NCBI RefSeq assembly: GCF_014529535.1
Contig: NC_050736.1
Location: forward strand, 620,001 to 684,000
Source of the DNA: Bradysia coprophila
Lineage: Eukaryota > Arthropoda > Insecta > Diptera > Sciaridae
Length of the DNA: 64,000 bases
Reading direction: 5' to 3'
The translations under genes and the position numbers were made by a program. The notes below the pieces were generated by a model. That model saw only the letters and a list, made by a program, of their open reading frames with translations, was not told the origin of the DNA and did not search any database. Shown piece after piece: positions 1 to 10,500 of this stretch (its first letter is position 1; each line of letters starts with the position of its first letter).

Positions 1-1
1 T

Positions 2-1097
2 TTCGGTAAAGCGGTTCAGGAAATCAATAAAATGGCAAGCGAATTTCGCCGTTGATTTGAATTCAAAATTTAACTGAGACTCAATTAGCTAGATGCCAGG
101 GAGATTCCGTTGACATCCGACCAACAGGACGTGTACGAAGATGACAATTTCATCAAGAGGAAGACAAATTGCACCATATTCCTAGGCTATACATCCAATA
201 TCGTGTCATCTGGATTGAGAGAAACTATCCGATTTTTGGTTCAACATAAATTGGTAAGCATGGGAGCAAGCAGTAAATGTACGATTCATAAACAAATCAC
301 ATTTTTTAGGTTGATTGTATCGTATCCACCGCTGGCGGTGTTGAAGAGGATTTTATTAAATGTATGGCAGAGACGTACGTCGGATCGTTTGAATTGCCTG
401 GTGCAGATTTGCGTGAGAAGGGAATCAACCGGATCGGTAATTTGTTGGTGCCCAACGAAAATTATTGCAAATTTGAGAAATGGGTGTACCCGATCTTGGA
501 CGAAATGCTCAGCGAACAGAAAGCCGACAATGTTTTGTGGACACCATCGAAAGTCATACAACGATTGGGCGAACGTATCAACGATGAAAGATCGATCTAT
601 TATTGGGCAGCCAAGAACGAAATTCCGGTATTTTGTCCAGCACTGACCGATGGCAGCCTCGGCGACATAATGTATTTCCATTCGTACAAAAGTCCAGGAT
701 TCGTGGTGGATATCATATCCGATTTGAAACGATTGAATTCAATGGCTCAGAAGGCCATCAATTCTGGAATGGTTATCGTTGGTGGTGGCTTAATCAAACA
801 TCACATTTGCAACGCTAATCTGATGGTCAGTTCAGTATATGTTCAATAGTGTGTAACGGGAAATGAAATTGAGACTTTTTCTGTTTGCAGCGGAATGGAG
901 CTGATTTCTCTGTATTTTTGAACACGGCCTCTGAATTCGATGGAAGTGACAGCGGTGCTCGACCAGATGAAGCTGTTTCGTGGGGTAAAATAAAGAAAGA
1001 TGCAAGTCCGGTAAAAATTTATGCGGAAGCTAGTTTGGTACTACCACTGTTGGTTGGGGAAACATTTGCTAAACGGCATTTCCGGCTGAATAAATAA
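2..1097 (+). CDS. DHPS: Deoxyhypusine synthase, 3' part (5' end outside window)
   Basis: Catalyses the first step of hypusine formation: it moves the aminobutyl group of spermidine onto one lysine of eIF5A, using NAD, in the cytoplasm. Four exons are visible: 2-50, 93-253, 310-825 and 891-1097. The introns are 42, 56 and 65 bp, all GT-AG with phases that agree. The protein shows the family blocks [81 protein letters not shown] and SWGK. The SWGK lysine (codon 987-989) corresponds, from family knowledge, to the catalytic lysine of the human enzyme. The N-terminal third lies upstream of the window. The end is slightly unusual: after GETFAK the frame closes with a short tail, and an AATAAA overlaps the stop. 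An alternative terminal exon may start at 1131 (separate entry). The gene is convergent with the TMEM53-like gene. Confidence 0.95.
1089..1094 (+). terminator. Candidate poly(A) signal overlapping the DHPS stop region
   Basis: AATAAA directly abuts the TAA stop at 1095-1097 in the DHPS reading frame. It is the only AATAAA close to the stop codon. Its use is not proven, because AATAAA is frequent in such AT-rich DNA. Confidence 0.3.
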
Positions 1098-1442
1098 TTT
1101 GCTGCAAGAAATGACCTTTCAATTCACAGATTTGGATCTCGTAGCTCAAGCAATCACTGGCAAAGAAGAGAAGGAAATGTAGTCAAGGTGAGAATCTCAT
1201 TTCTCTTTGGCATCAGTAGTTCTTAAATGCCATCTGTTTGATAAATTCGTTAGTCAATGAACGTTTGGTATTTCAATTTTAGAAAATTTTTATTTCAAAA
1301 ATATTGAATGTGACTGCTATGCAGTCGCTTTTGGATCAATTGCATTCAAGTTTTAAAACTTTGATTGGTTTCTTCAAAATTTAAATTTTCGGTTTTTTTA
1401 GCGTTGAAAGCGCCGTATAAATTTTACCAGATTTTAACAAAA
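1098..1442. other. Convergent intergenic gap; possible alternative DHPS tail at 1131-1181
   Basis: This short gap lies between the DHPS stop and the stop of the minus-strand TMEM53-like gene. After a pyrimidine-containing acceptor ending at 1130, the plus strand encodes DLDLVAQAITGKEEKEM and a stop at 1179-1181. That looks like a lysine/glutamate tail of a cytoplasmic enzyme, but I find no GT donor in exon 4 that joins it in frame. On the minus strand, an AATAAA (plus 1289-1294) lies about 150 bp beyond the TMEM53-like stop. Confidence 0.4.
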
Positions 1443-2659
1443 TCAGACAGCCATCGCTTCCTTAAACTTATTTCCTCCGCAATTATTCTTAAAGACATGT
1501 CTTTCCATGAACTTTTTCACCTCATCTTGATACTCTTCCGGATGTCGTTGAAAAATTCCAACGTGTGGTGGTTCGTCCCATGCCCGTAAGTTCACCTGCG
1601 AACGTAATTTTATTTCCACTTTAAATCAAACCACATTCGATGGTCAATAAATCAAGCATGGACTCACTGTCAAACCCTTTTTCTGCCATGACTCCGTGCA
1701 GGTTTCAACACTTCTAAGCGACACCATAGGGTCATTGAGCGAAAACAGAAACATTGCTGGAGCAGGAATAATTGTATCATAAAACTGATCTGTTGCCTTT
1801 AGATGACATTTAGTCGATGTCTTCATGTTCTTCATATGAAAACTAAAATAGATGAAGCGGATAAGCGTGACGAGTAAACCAGATCACCCATTCTCTTACA
1901 CAATATACCGCTCTAGAGCATTTCTGAGAAAAGTGTTCGTCGGAAACACTGACTTAGGCACACCTATCGGAATTTCAGAATAGTCAACCTATTTGCAATT
2001 GGTTCTGTTATTCATTTAAAATACGGCCAGAATAGAATTAGTAATTACCGGTGAATCCCAAATTTGCCCGCAGATCCGGCGTACTGTCGGACCATATTTT
2101 ACCATATCTTCGGTCATCTTTACCATCGTTTCACCCCATAAATACGCACCGACAGAAAATCCATGAACGACCATGGAAATAGTAATTTGGATTTTGATGC
2201 AGAAATGTTAGAAGATCATTGGCAACGACCTGAAGCCATCATCAAAGTCTTATGTGAAATTATTTTGCAATTGAGTTTTAGTTTAGCGCATACCTGACTT
2301 CCACCAACAGGCCATAATAGTTGCCATGGAGTTGTTTTCACAGTGAGAACATCAAATCCATTGTCTAGATAATATTTCGCATATTTCTGGATATGCTTCT
2401 GTTGCGACATTAGCCAGGCAAGAATAATTGTCAACGGTCTCTCTTCATTTAAACTTATTTGAAGTGGTCCCTTTCCGGTTAACGTTATCGGCTTATCCGA
2501 ATTCGTAAACAAATCTAAGGATTTATTTAACGATTTGGTTGTTAACGTTCGCGCGGCAAGAGAGTTCATGCATAATGCTGGTGTTGTAAACTGTAAACGA
2601 AACGTAGCTCTACATAAAACAGTTTCATTCGGATCAATAAATTGTATATTACGTTGCAT
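1443..2659 (-). CDS. TMEM53: TMEM53 / DUF829 family alpha/beta-hydrolase-like protein, with one frameshift
   Basis: The exons, in order of transcription, are 2659-2294, 2229-2049, 1988-1900, 1842-1668 and 1595-1443, with GT-AG introns of 57-72 bp. The family is recognised by RPLTIILAWL, KYAKYYLDNGFDVLTVKTTPWQLLWP, the nucleophile-elbow-like VHGFSVGAYLWGE, MFLFSLNDPMVS, AWDEPPHVGIFQRHPEEY and a C-terminal KFKEAMAV. Vertebrate TMEM53 sits in the nuclear envelope and dampens BMP/SMAD signalling (established); the function here is inferred from the family. Exon 2 is 181 nt, but the flanking phases require a multiple of three: the frame changes near 2174-2182, between LHQNPNYY and MVVHGFSVG, at a run of T on the coding strand. 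This is either a sequencing indel or a recent disabling mutation, since the rest of the gene is well kept. The start at 2659 (MQRNIQFID) is the first Met of the frame. Confidence 0.88.
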
Positions 2660-4486
2660 GGCTGGGATATAGACTGGAGACTTCTACTTGCTATTGTTGG
2701 TATAACTGACAGATTCCTGGATAGCATCTGCAAGAAATTAATGAGATAATCCTTTAACTCTCGCACGCGTTGTCTTGCAAGATAAGATATAAAATGAGAG
2801 CTTCACGAAATTCTTTAGTCAACAACATATATACATACAGCTGAACAAATCAATCCGTCTTCTAACTATATACGTCTAATCATAACTTATGGATCGACAC
2901 ACAATACCGGTTTTCGATACGTAGAAAATAGTTTAATTCGGAATGTGAAAAAAAAATTGCCAAAAAAAGTGTTGCTAACACCTTCACTTCCGCCTCCCAG
3001 TGACTGACTTAAGACCCTAGGTCATATATTGTATCTTTGCAAATAGATTGCCGGTTACAATGCACGCAAACGATCTATTTATATTTATAGTTATCTTATC
3101 ATAGTTTGATAACGTCTCTCTAAAAATACTAAGTGAACTTTAGTACACAAACCGCGGCTAGGCTTTCAAAATTCGATTCGTAATGTTACATTCTGTCGTC
3201 GGCTTTCACATTCTGTCAATTTAAGTTCTTTGAATTTTTCTAAAGTAAATCGCGTAATTTATGTTAATTGTTCCCTCGTTTATTTGCTAAAATATTTCAT
3301 TCACCTTAAATATGTTCGAGCTATTGTTCAATAAATCTAACACTGGCTCTATACTTATAATACCGACAAAACATTCTGTCACACAATTATCATATGTATC
3401 TATAAAATATTATGGATAAAGATTGAATTTTGGTAAAGTGAACTCATCCTCAGACTTAACATTTCTTTTGTTTTATAAACAAAAACGATCACTTCAACGG
3501 TTGTCTTTCTAAATAAATTAGAACGCTATGTCTTTTCGAGTTTTCGTAATTTTGTTCTGTTCATTAAACCTAAACAAAGTTTTCGTAAGACTTTTCTCGA
3601 GTCGCTTTTTGTTTGGGTGCGCACCATCGATATAATATACTGTAGATAATGAGACACGAAGAACGAAGTTTCGGAAATATTGCACACATACAAGTGCAAA
3701 AAATACGAATCACAACACAAAACGAAGAGAAAAAGGAAATTGAGAAATGCAGTTTCAATTATTTTCAAATATTTGTATGACATTATTTCGCGCGCTTTCT
3801 CAAAACGTAAGTTACGTTACACATAGGTTTGTTCCAAATAACTGTAAACGTAAACTTTGACATCCCGAACCACGACGATTTCATCCACAAACGACATAAC
3901 CTTTGTTTTTTGCAAAAATTTTGACTATAAGTATACATAGTGACAGCTTCCAAAAAAATTTACGTATTGCAGCTGCTTCGCGCTAATTTTGGCAGCTCAT
4001 TTTTCATGAAAAATTGTTTAGGTTATGTTGTCTATGGATGAAATTTGACAATCCGTATGGCCTTGGAACAGACCTATTCATCCATGTGATCTTTCCGCAT
4101 AAAGTTGCTTTGACATTACTTATCTACCCTGTATTATATCAATGGTACGCACGAACATAATACGTATCCAAACGAGGGACGATGGTAAGAGTAAAAAATG
4201 TAACATTTAAATATGGAAAATCGCTTTCGTTTACTTCATTTAAATTTTTGATTATTTCGTCGTAATTGAAAGTGTAAAACGTCTAACACTTATCAGACAC
4301 TCGATAGAGAAGTACAATAAAAGTCAATCATGTAGATATTCCCGTGCTGGATGGAGTTAATCTAGAGAACTGAGAAACGTGATGATGATCTGTCGAACGG
4401 TTCCGGCGATGCACCGTTCATCAGATGTTGAATTGGGGCTTGCATTATCATCAGATTTTGTCGACGGTGCCAGAAACCACGAAGAC
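2660..4486. other. Intergenic DNA, no gene recognised
   Basis: AT-rich spacer between the divergent 5' side of the TMEM53-like gene and the 3' end of the unknown 131-aa gene. Short open frames here (for example 3526-3783 on the minus strand) show no family motif or splice-consistent extension. I see no tRNA or clear repeat. Confidence 0.5.
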
Positions 4487-5099
4487 TTAAACGCTTGACT
4501 TAGGGCCAGTGGCACTGCTGTTACCATGCGGGTCGTTCGCATTGATCTGAACATCCGGTGTTGGTATTCCGAAAATTGTGCGCCAATCAATTAATTCCAG
4601 TCGATGGATCAAATACGGCCTGTAACAAAACACACGCATGATGGTTTAAGTAACCGTTTTCTTGTTTTTTTGGTTAATTTTTTTTACTCACTTCTCGTTT
4701 CTAACAGAGTCAATCAAAGCGGGCATCGCGCTTTCAATCATATCGTGAATAGGCTCCATTGACAGTATACATGTGCAGGGTGGTAATTCTTTTCCAATGA
4801 TTTCTTCCAAAAATTTTAAAAGATTTGACATGGCTCTGGAAAAATGAGTATAAATTAGAAAATCAGATTTTTTCTACCAAATCCAATAAAGTTAGTAAAT
4901 TTGGAATTGGAATTAAAGCCAGGAATATAAAATAGGTGAATTTAAACCCAAAAAAAGGATACGAAAAGTGGCATTTACTCTTCTTGCAATCCGGGTTCAA
5001 AAATGGCGGTACGCAACGATAATGAGCAAACCCATTTGCTACATTGGTTGAACCAGACTGTCCATATACATCCTTCGGCATCAATTTAGACCTCGACAT
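4487..5099 (-). CDS. Unrecognised 131-aa conserved-looking protein, three exons
   Basis: Exons on the minus strand are 5099-4979, 4833-4692 and 4619-4487. Donors are GTAAAT and GTGAGT, acceptors end in agag and ttacag, and phases 1 and 2 agree, giving one frame of 131 codons plus TAA. The protein starts MSRSKLMPKDVYGQSGS, has HYRCVPPFLNPDC, then an amphipathic region LLKFLEEIIGKELPPCTCIL and IHDMIESAMPALIDSVRNEK, followed by HRLELIDWRTIFGIPTPD and a polar tail. It has no signal peptide or membrane segment, and five cysteines. The spacing of hydrophobic residues, the fit of three splice junctions and the LELIDWRTIFGIPTPD block look like a real gene. I cannot name the family. A small ciliary or cytoskeletal protein is possible, but nothing in the sequence proves it. 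Confidence 0.7.
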
Positions 5100-5151
5100 T
5101 ATTTACTTGAGTAAATAAACAATTTGGTTAAAAGTCCTTTTTTATAGGTTT

Positions 5152-5428
5152 CTTCCAAGCAAGGTTCTGAAAGAACAGGTTAACACATCTGAGTTGATCA
5201 CGAAGGCGGTGACACACAAATTTTGACAAATAGATGCTATTTATTGAACATACTCAATACAGATCGTTTGAAATGTCAACCTGATAAAAACTTTTTTTTT
5301 TCTTCAAGTTGACATTTCAAACAATCTGTAACGAGTATGTTCAATAAATAGCATCTATTTGTCAAAATTTGTGTGTCAGCCGCCCTCGTGGGTGTCTTAA
5401 CCTGTTCTTTCAGAACCTTGCTTCCAAG
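5152..5428. mobile_element. Foldback MITE with 8-bp target-site duplication (hAT-like)
   Basis: The element spans 5160-5420 (261 bp) and is flanked on both sides by CTTCCAAG (5152-5159 and 5421-5428). The arms are long inverted repeats: they start with CAAGGTTCTGAAAGAACAGG and continue inward through the AAATAGATGCTATTTATTGA core to a short T-rich centre at about 5285-5305. It has no coding capacity. An 8-bp duplication and CA...TG ends fit the hAT group (family knowledge); the superfamily is inferred. A 21-bp relative lies at 31063-31083. Confidence 0.85.
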
Positions 5429-7504
5429 GCCGTTCAAAATGTCAATCGTCATCCACAGAGAAGCCAACACAACCTCACTTTGAAGTTTTAACGAACAAAT
5501 TTTTTTAAGTTGCGGTTATGTTTGCTTCTGTGGATGACGGTCGGTTGTTTTCGGCCTGTCAAAATTCGTTTTTACCGTACGATGGAAAAAAACTTAAGTC
5601 GCTTTGTGAGTCATTGTGAATCATGCCGGGCCGATATTCCTTACCGAGACCCTTAGTCGATACTCTTTAATTCTATTAAACTCGATTCAGTTTAATGCTT
5701 ATTACTCTACGGTAACTTAGTCGAAGAAGTGGCTTTTGAATGCTACGTCTTTCAGTCAGTTAATTTCAATCTTTCAATGGTTGAGAGAGTTCATCAACTT
5801 TGGGTAAATGATTAAAAAACAGGTTTCATTGCCAGCAAAAGTGCTATAAATGACAGCTCCCAAATAGAATACTATTTTGTATGAAAAAATTGTCCGAATT
5901 TTTTTACAGTGCCAAAATTAGTTCGATACACTGTCCAGTTTCAGTACCCTATTTAGAGTGAAGTTCGTTAACTGTACACAAAATCTACTTTTACTACCTA
6001 AAATAAAAAACTTGAATTTAGCGCGTCAATATCAACCAATTCAATTCGTCGAAACAACAGATGTCGCTCGAACCAGTTACAGTTCAACAGAACCAGCCGA
6101 TTTGTAGGTATTTGATTCGTTCTCGTTCAGTTTGTTTTCGTCGTGCTTAGTGAACGGCTGTATTTTCCAGAAACCTCCTCTTACAAACGTTTCATTACCA
6201 TTTTGGCAAATTAATTTCTTCCCGACGCCATTGATCTGCATTATTAAATTTGTGTATTCTGTGCTATTTAAACGATTTTTTCCCAATGTAAGTAGTAAAA
6301 GGCTTTGTTTACGTATAATTTAGTGTTTTGTTTATTGTTTCAGTTCATTTGTATTCGATCTAGCCAATTTTTTTTTATTAACAGAGTGACTGGCCTCATT
6401 AATGAGCGAGCGGCTTTTTTTTTGTTCTTAGTAACAAAATTTCGCTCGCGCTAAATCGCGTCAATCTAATGTCAAAATTAAAAAATTATTTAAAATTTGG
6501 CGTTTGTCTATGCAGGAATATCGTATTTATATCGTAAATTTCATCAAATCCATACTTATTATCACCCAAGCGGGTTGGGTTTGCCGGCCAGAATATTGAT
6601 TTTTCTCTTTTAGATGGTGTGAAGGTACAGTCGGTCGCAAAAACTATACATTCTACTGTCTAGTGACGTGAGTTCGTATATATATGCGCATCATAAATTC
6701 GTTCGTTCATTCATCAACTTTTTTTTTTAAATTACGAAAGTCAAATATTGTCGGCGTATGGTGCAATACCACATTGCCATGATAATATAACTTCCTTTAC
6801 TCGTTATTTGATGATAATTTATCAACTGCTAAACAACTCGGTGCGAAGAAAACAATATGGCAGCATACAGACTGAATCACCTGCCTTGTCGTTTCTTATA
6901 ACTCTTCTTTTTGGCAATTTTTTTTTTTTTTTTGTTGAAAATTCTGCGCAGTCTCATTCTAACGTTAAGTTTTAGGGTCAATGTTCGAATGAAAAAAAAA
7001 AGTTCGGTTGATCGTTTTTGCGAATTGAGAGTTCGACATTAGTCCCTAAAGTCTCAAGCGGCATATTAAATCTTCCATCTTACTGTTTATTTGACAATAA
7101 AGACAAAGTAAATAAACCAGCGTCTATTTCGGTGCACACAATTTCAAACGCTTGCATTCAAGGCCAGACGATGAGTCGTGCTATATGAATGCTTTAGAGA
7201 TATATGAGCTATTATTACAAGTGAACTGAAATTTGAAGAAATTTTTCCCTTTAAAAATGTGGTCGGCTTTTATATACGACAATCTGAAAAACACGCGTTT
7301 CATCAATGTTGTTGATTTTACATCGGAGGCAAATTTAGTGGTAGTGATCACGAGCGACCTTTTTTGTTGATCATACCGAAACACATGTTCGTTAAATTGA
7401 TATAATTGACCTCAACAGTCAACAATAGCGTCAGTTATCGCTTACACATTGCAGCAAACTCGATTCCTAAACAAAAATTATTTAAAATTTTAGAACTATA
7501 AGAA
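5429..7504. other. Intergenic/5' region upstream of Pep
   Basis: No coding sequence is recognised. The last part is probably Pep 5' UTR: an acceptor (tttaaaattttag) ends at about 7493, ten bases before the Pep ATG, so a non-coding first exon must lie upstream. An Inr-like TCAGTT near 7431 and the TATA-like run at about 6676-6684 are candidates, but they cannot be ranked. A direct T-rich stretch lies at 6920-6934. Confidence 0.4.
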
Positions 7505-10500
7505 ATGGCATACCGTATGGGAGGAGGTGGCAACAATCGCCGAACCGACAATCGTTTCGATCGTGGTGGATTTGGCGGTGGCATGAATCGTCCGAATCCA
7601 TGGGGCGGTGATAATATGGGCGGTAATTTCCGTCAAGGCGGTGGCAATAACGGTGGCATGAACAATGACGTTCTGTCGTTGGCCAACAGTTTGGTCAACA
7701 ATTTGCTGCGCAATCAGAATCATCCACCATCTCTATTGGACCTACCAAACCGTGGCGGTTACGGTGGTGGTCGAGACGGTCGATTTAATGATCGTATGGG
7801 TGGGGTAAGTGTCTTTTGTTTTCATTTCGTTTTTCTTTTTAATTGTTTCGTTTATTCGTTTTTAATTATTTTTAAGTTTATGTTGAGACTTTTATTTTAT
7901 CATTTTGTACATCGACGGTTAATATCAATCATTTTCTCTGAATTGAAAATTGATGAGAGTAACAAATTTTCTTTCATTTCCACACCGTCGCATCTTAATT
8001 TCGTAGACCATCTATGGAAATTCGGATGGGTGACGGTTTGACGTGAAAAAATGTTTTTATTCTCAGACAATTTACGAAAAAAAAAAAATAACGAACAAAA
8101 CAGTCTTTCCCCTACTTGATATGTGAATCCTTGTATTTTTGTGAGTACGTTATTCGATTCGAACTGTTTTTCCTCGACGTAAAATGTGTGATTTGAGTGG
8201 AAATTTGATGTCGTCCAAAAGAGCAGGTTTTATTCCAGAGAATTCTTCGAAAGTAATAACGTTCCTGTGTATGCTGTGCGCCGATCAGTGCAATTTAATA
8301 CTGCAAATTTCACTAGATTCATCTGACCATTTATCCTCCCATCAAACTGATGATTTAATACACACAACTTGCAGAGAATTTTGGATGAGGAATCATCGCA
8401 CGTATATATTCGGCTCGATTATGCTTCCGAGGTCATAAAAGTTAATGTCAACAAGATCAATCAACTTACGTTTCGTTCAAACGATCATTGATTCTGCCAT
8501 AAAATAATTCGATCGACTCGAACCCGCATGAATCGAAAAGCTCAAAGCTCGTCGATAATAATTCACTAATTTTACTTATTTACAGTTGTTTCTTTAACAC
8601 ACCCGGATGTAAGTATACATGTACACCAGAGTCAAAGGACTTTATTTTGTCAAATTTATTTTAGATTTAACTAAGTTTAAGTGACTGTCTTAAATGGGAG
8701 CAAAGTGATCCACCGTCTGCGTTTATCTGTTCTAGATTATAATGCAATACAGAGTTGCGGTATGTTGCACTCATTTTCTGTAATTGGATGATTCTGTTAA
8801 CGGAATGACCAGATGTTTACACCGAAATTGAATTTATATTGTGGAGTCATTAAGTGTCACTAGTTTATTTAAGACAATTAGTGCTCAGCGCTGTGTACTT
8901 TGACATTTGATTCTATTAGCCGTGGTTCATGATGACACTAAGATTTTTCGGTAAAGCATCAAATGTTGGCCTGGAGCTGTGGGGCTTTCAAACGATTTGA
9001 TATTGGTACAGACCAGGTTGTCTAATCCTTCGATAATTAAGCATTTTTGGAATGGAATGTAAACAATGATGGAATCCACAACTCGTAATCACATTCCGTA
9101 GAATCGATCCACAGTTCACTTTGCTCGTATTTAAGACATCGGCTAATGTATTAGTTTCTTCTTCGCTATCAACAACCAAACAATCTATTTTTTAATGATG
9201 CAATTTATGGCCACACATTCAAATGTCTCACTTAAAATCACTTTCGCTCTTGCAACGTCAAACTTAAAACAATGTTCAACATCGAATAACGAAATCGTAA
9301 CTCACAAACAATATGTATAATTCCTCCTACCCCTATATCACAATACACCATTCTTAGAATTTTATCGTTTAACATTTTTAGAGTGTTTCCTCAACAATGT
9401 CAACAAACAACAAAAAGAAAAACATTTTTTTATTTTCTTAGCTATTTATTATTGTAAAACGGAAAATTTATTTACAAAATAATGTATCTGCGCGGTTGTC
9501 GATCCGATTTTATTTGACCATTCAACCGATCCAACCCCAGATGATGGAATTTTTAATAATAAAAATAATCTTCAGCTGCCTGACCACCATCAATAAAATT
9601 ATTTTTATAAAAAAAAATTTACAAAAAATTTTCATGACTAAAATTTCTAACACATGTTTTTTTCTTCTCTTTCGACCCATTTTTGCTTCAATCGTATCTT
9701 TGGGTCAAAAATTTTATTTTCATGTTTCACAATGTGTGTGTGTTATTGAAAAATGATTCAATAAAACCAAAAAAAAAAAATCAAATCTCCAATTTATGAT
9801 TGATCAGTTCAATCGTAATATGCCAAATCGTCGCAACGGACCTCCTGGTGCACGGCAAAAAAATGACAAATTAGGCGCCATTAAGGGTGGCATTCGTAAA
9901 CGTAATCCAGTTAGTTCGGCTAAAAAAGTTCTTGCTAAGAACGCTAAGGATGATGCTTCAGCTGATGCTAATAACTCTAATTTGAGGTAAGCCACAGTTT
10001 CATTCACAACAAAAAAAATATTTTTCTTCCCAAGTATTTTAAAGAGAAAACAAAAAGCAATCTGTTTTTTTAAAAATAGAAATGGTGTTAAGGGCCACCA
10101 AACAATTTCGTTTGGTTTGGCCCGAAAAGGGTTGGACATATTTAATCTGATATTTTCAAATTTTTAATTTATTTTAAAAATGAATTTAGTATTTTTGTGA
10201 TTGCTTATCCTAACGAAAAAACGAATCAAATATGATATGAGTACTTATGTTCGATGAAGTTAAAGAAACCAACAAAATGAAAAACGAGAGAGTTAAATAA
10301 ATTTAATCGAAAATTGTTTATCTCATTCACAACACAAAACTTCCATCAATATTGTGAATTCATTCATAAAACGGCTTAGGAACTTGGACATTCACTTGAT
10401 TCAGAATGATTTTGTATTTAGCGAAAAAGAATCGAAATTAAATGAAACGAACAAGGAAATATTTTTTTGGTAATGGTACTGGTACGGTTTAGAAAAACTA

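Noticed and set aside
3526..3783. 85-codon minus-strand frame with a hydrophobic stretch, possible membrane protein
   Set aside because: The hydrophobicity comes from T-rich DNA; there is no receptor-type motif and no adjoining exon.
4357..4590. 77-codon minus-strand frame overlapping exon 3 of the 131-aa gene
   Set aside because: It is another frame of the same DNA. The spliced frame HRLELIDWRTIFGIPTPD fits the upstream exons; this one does not.
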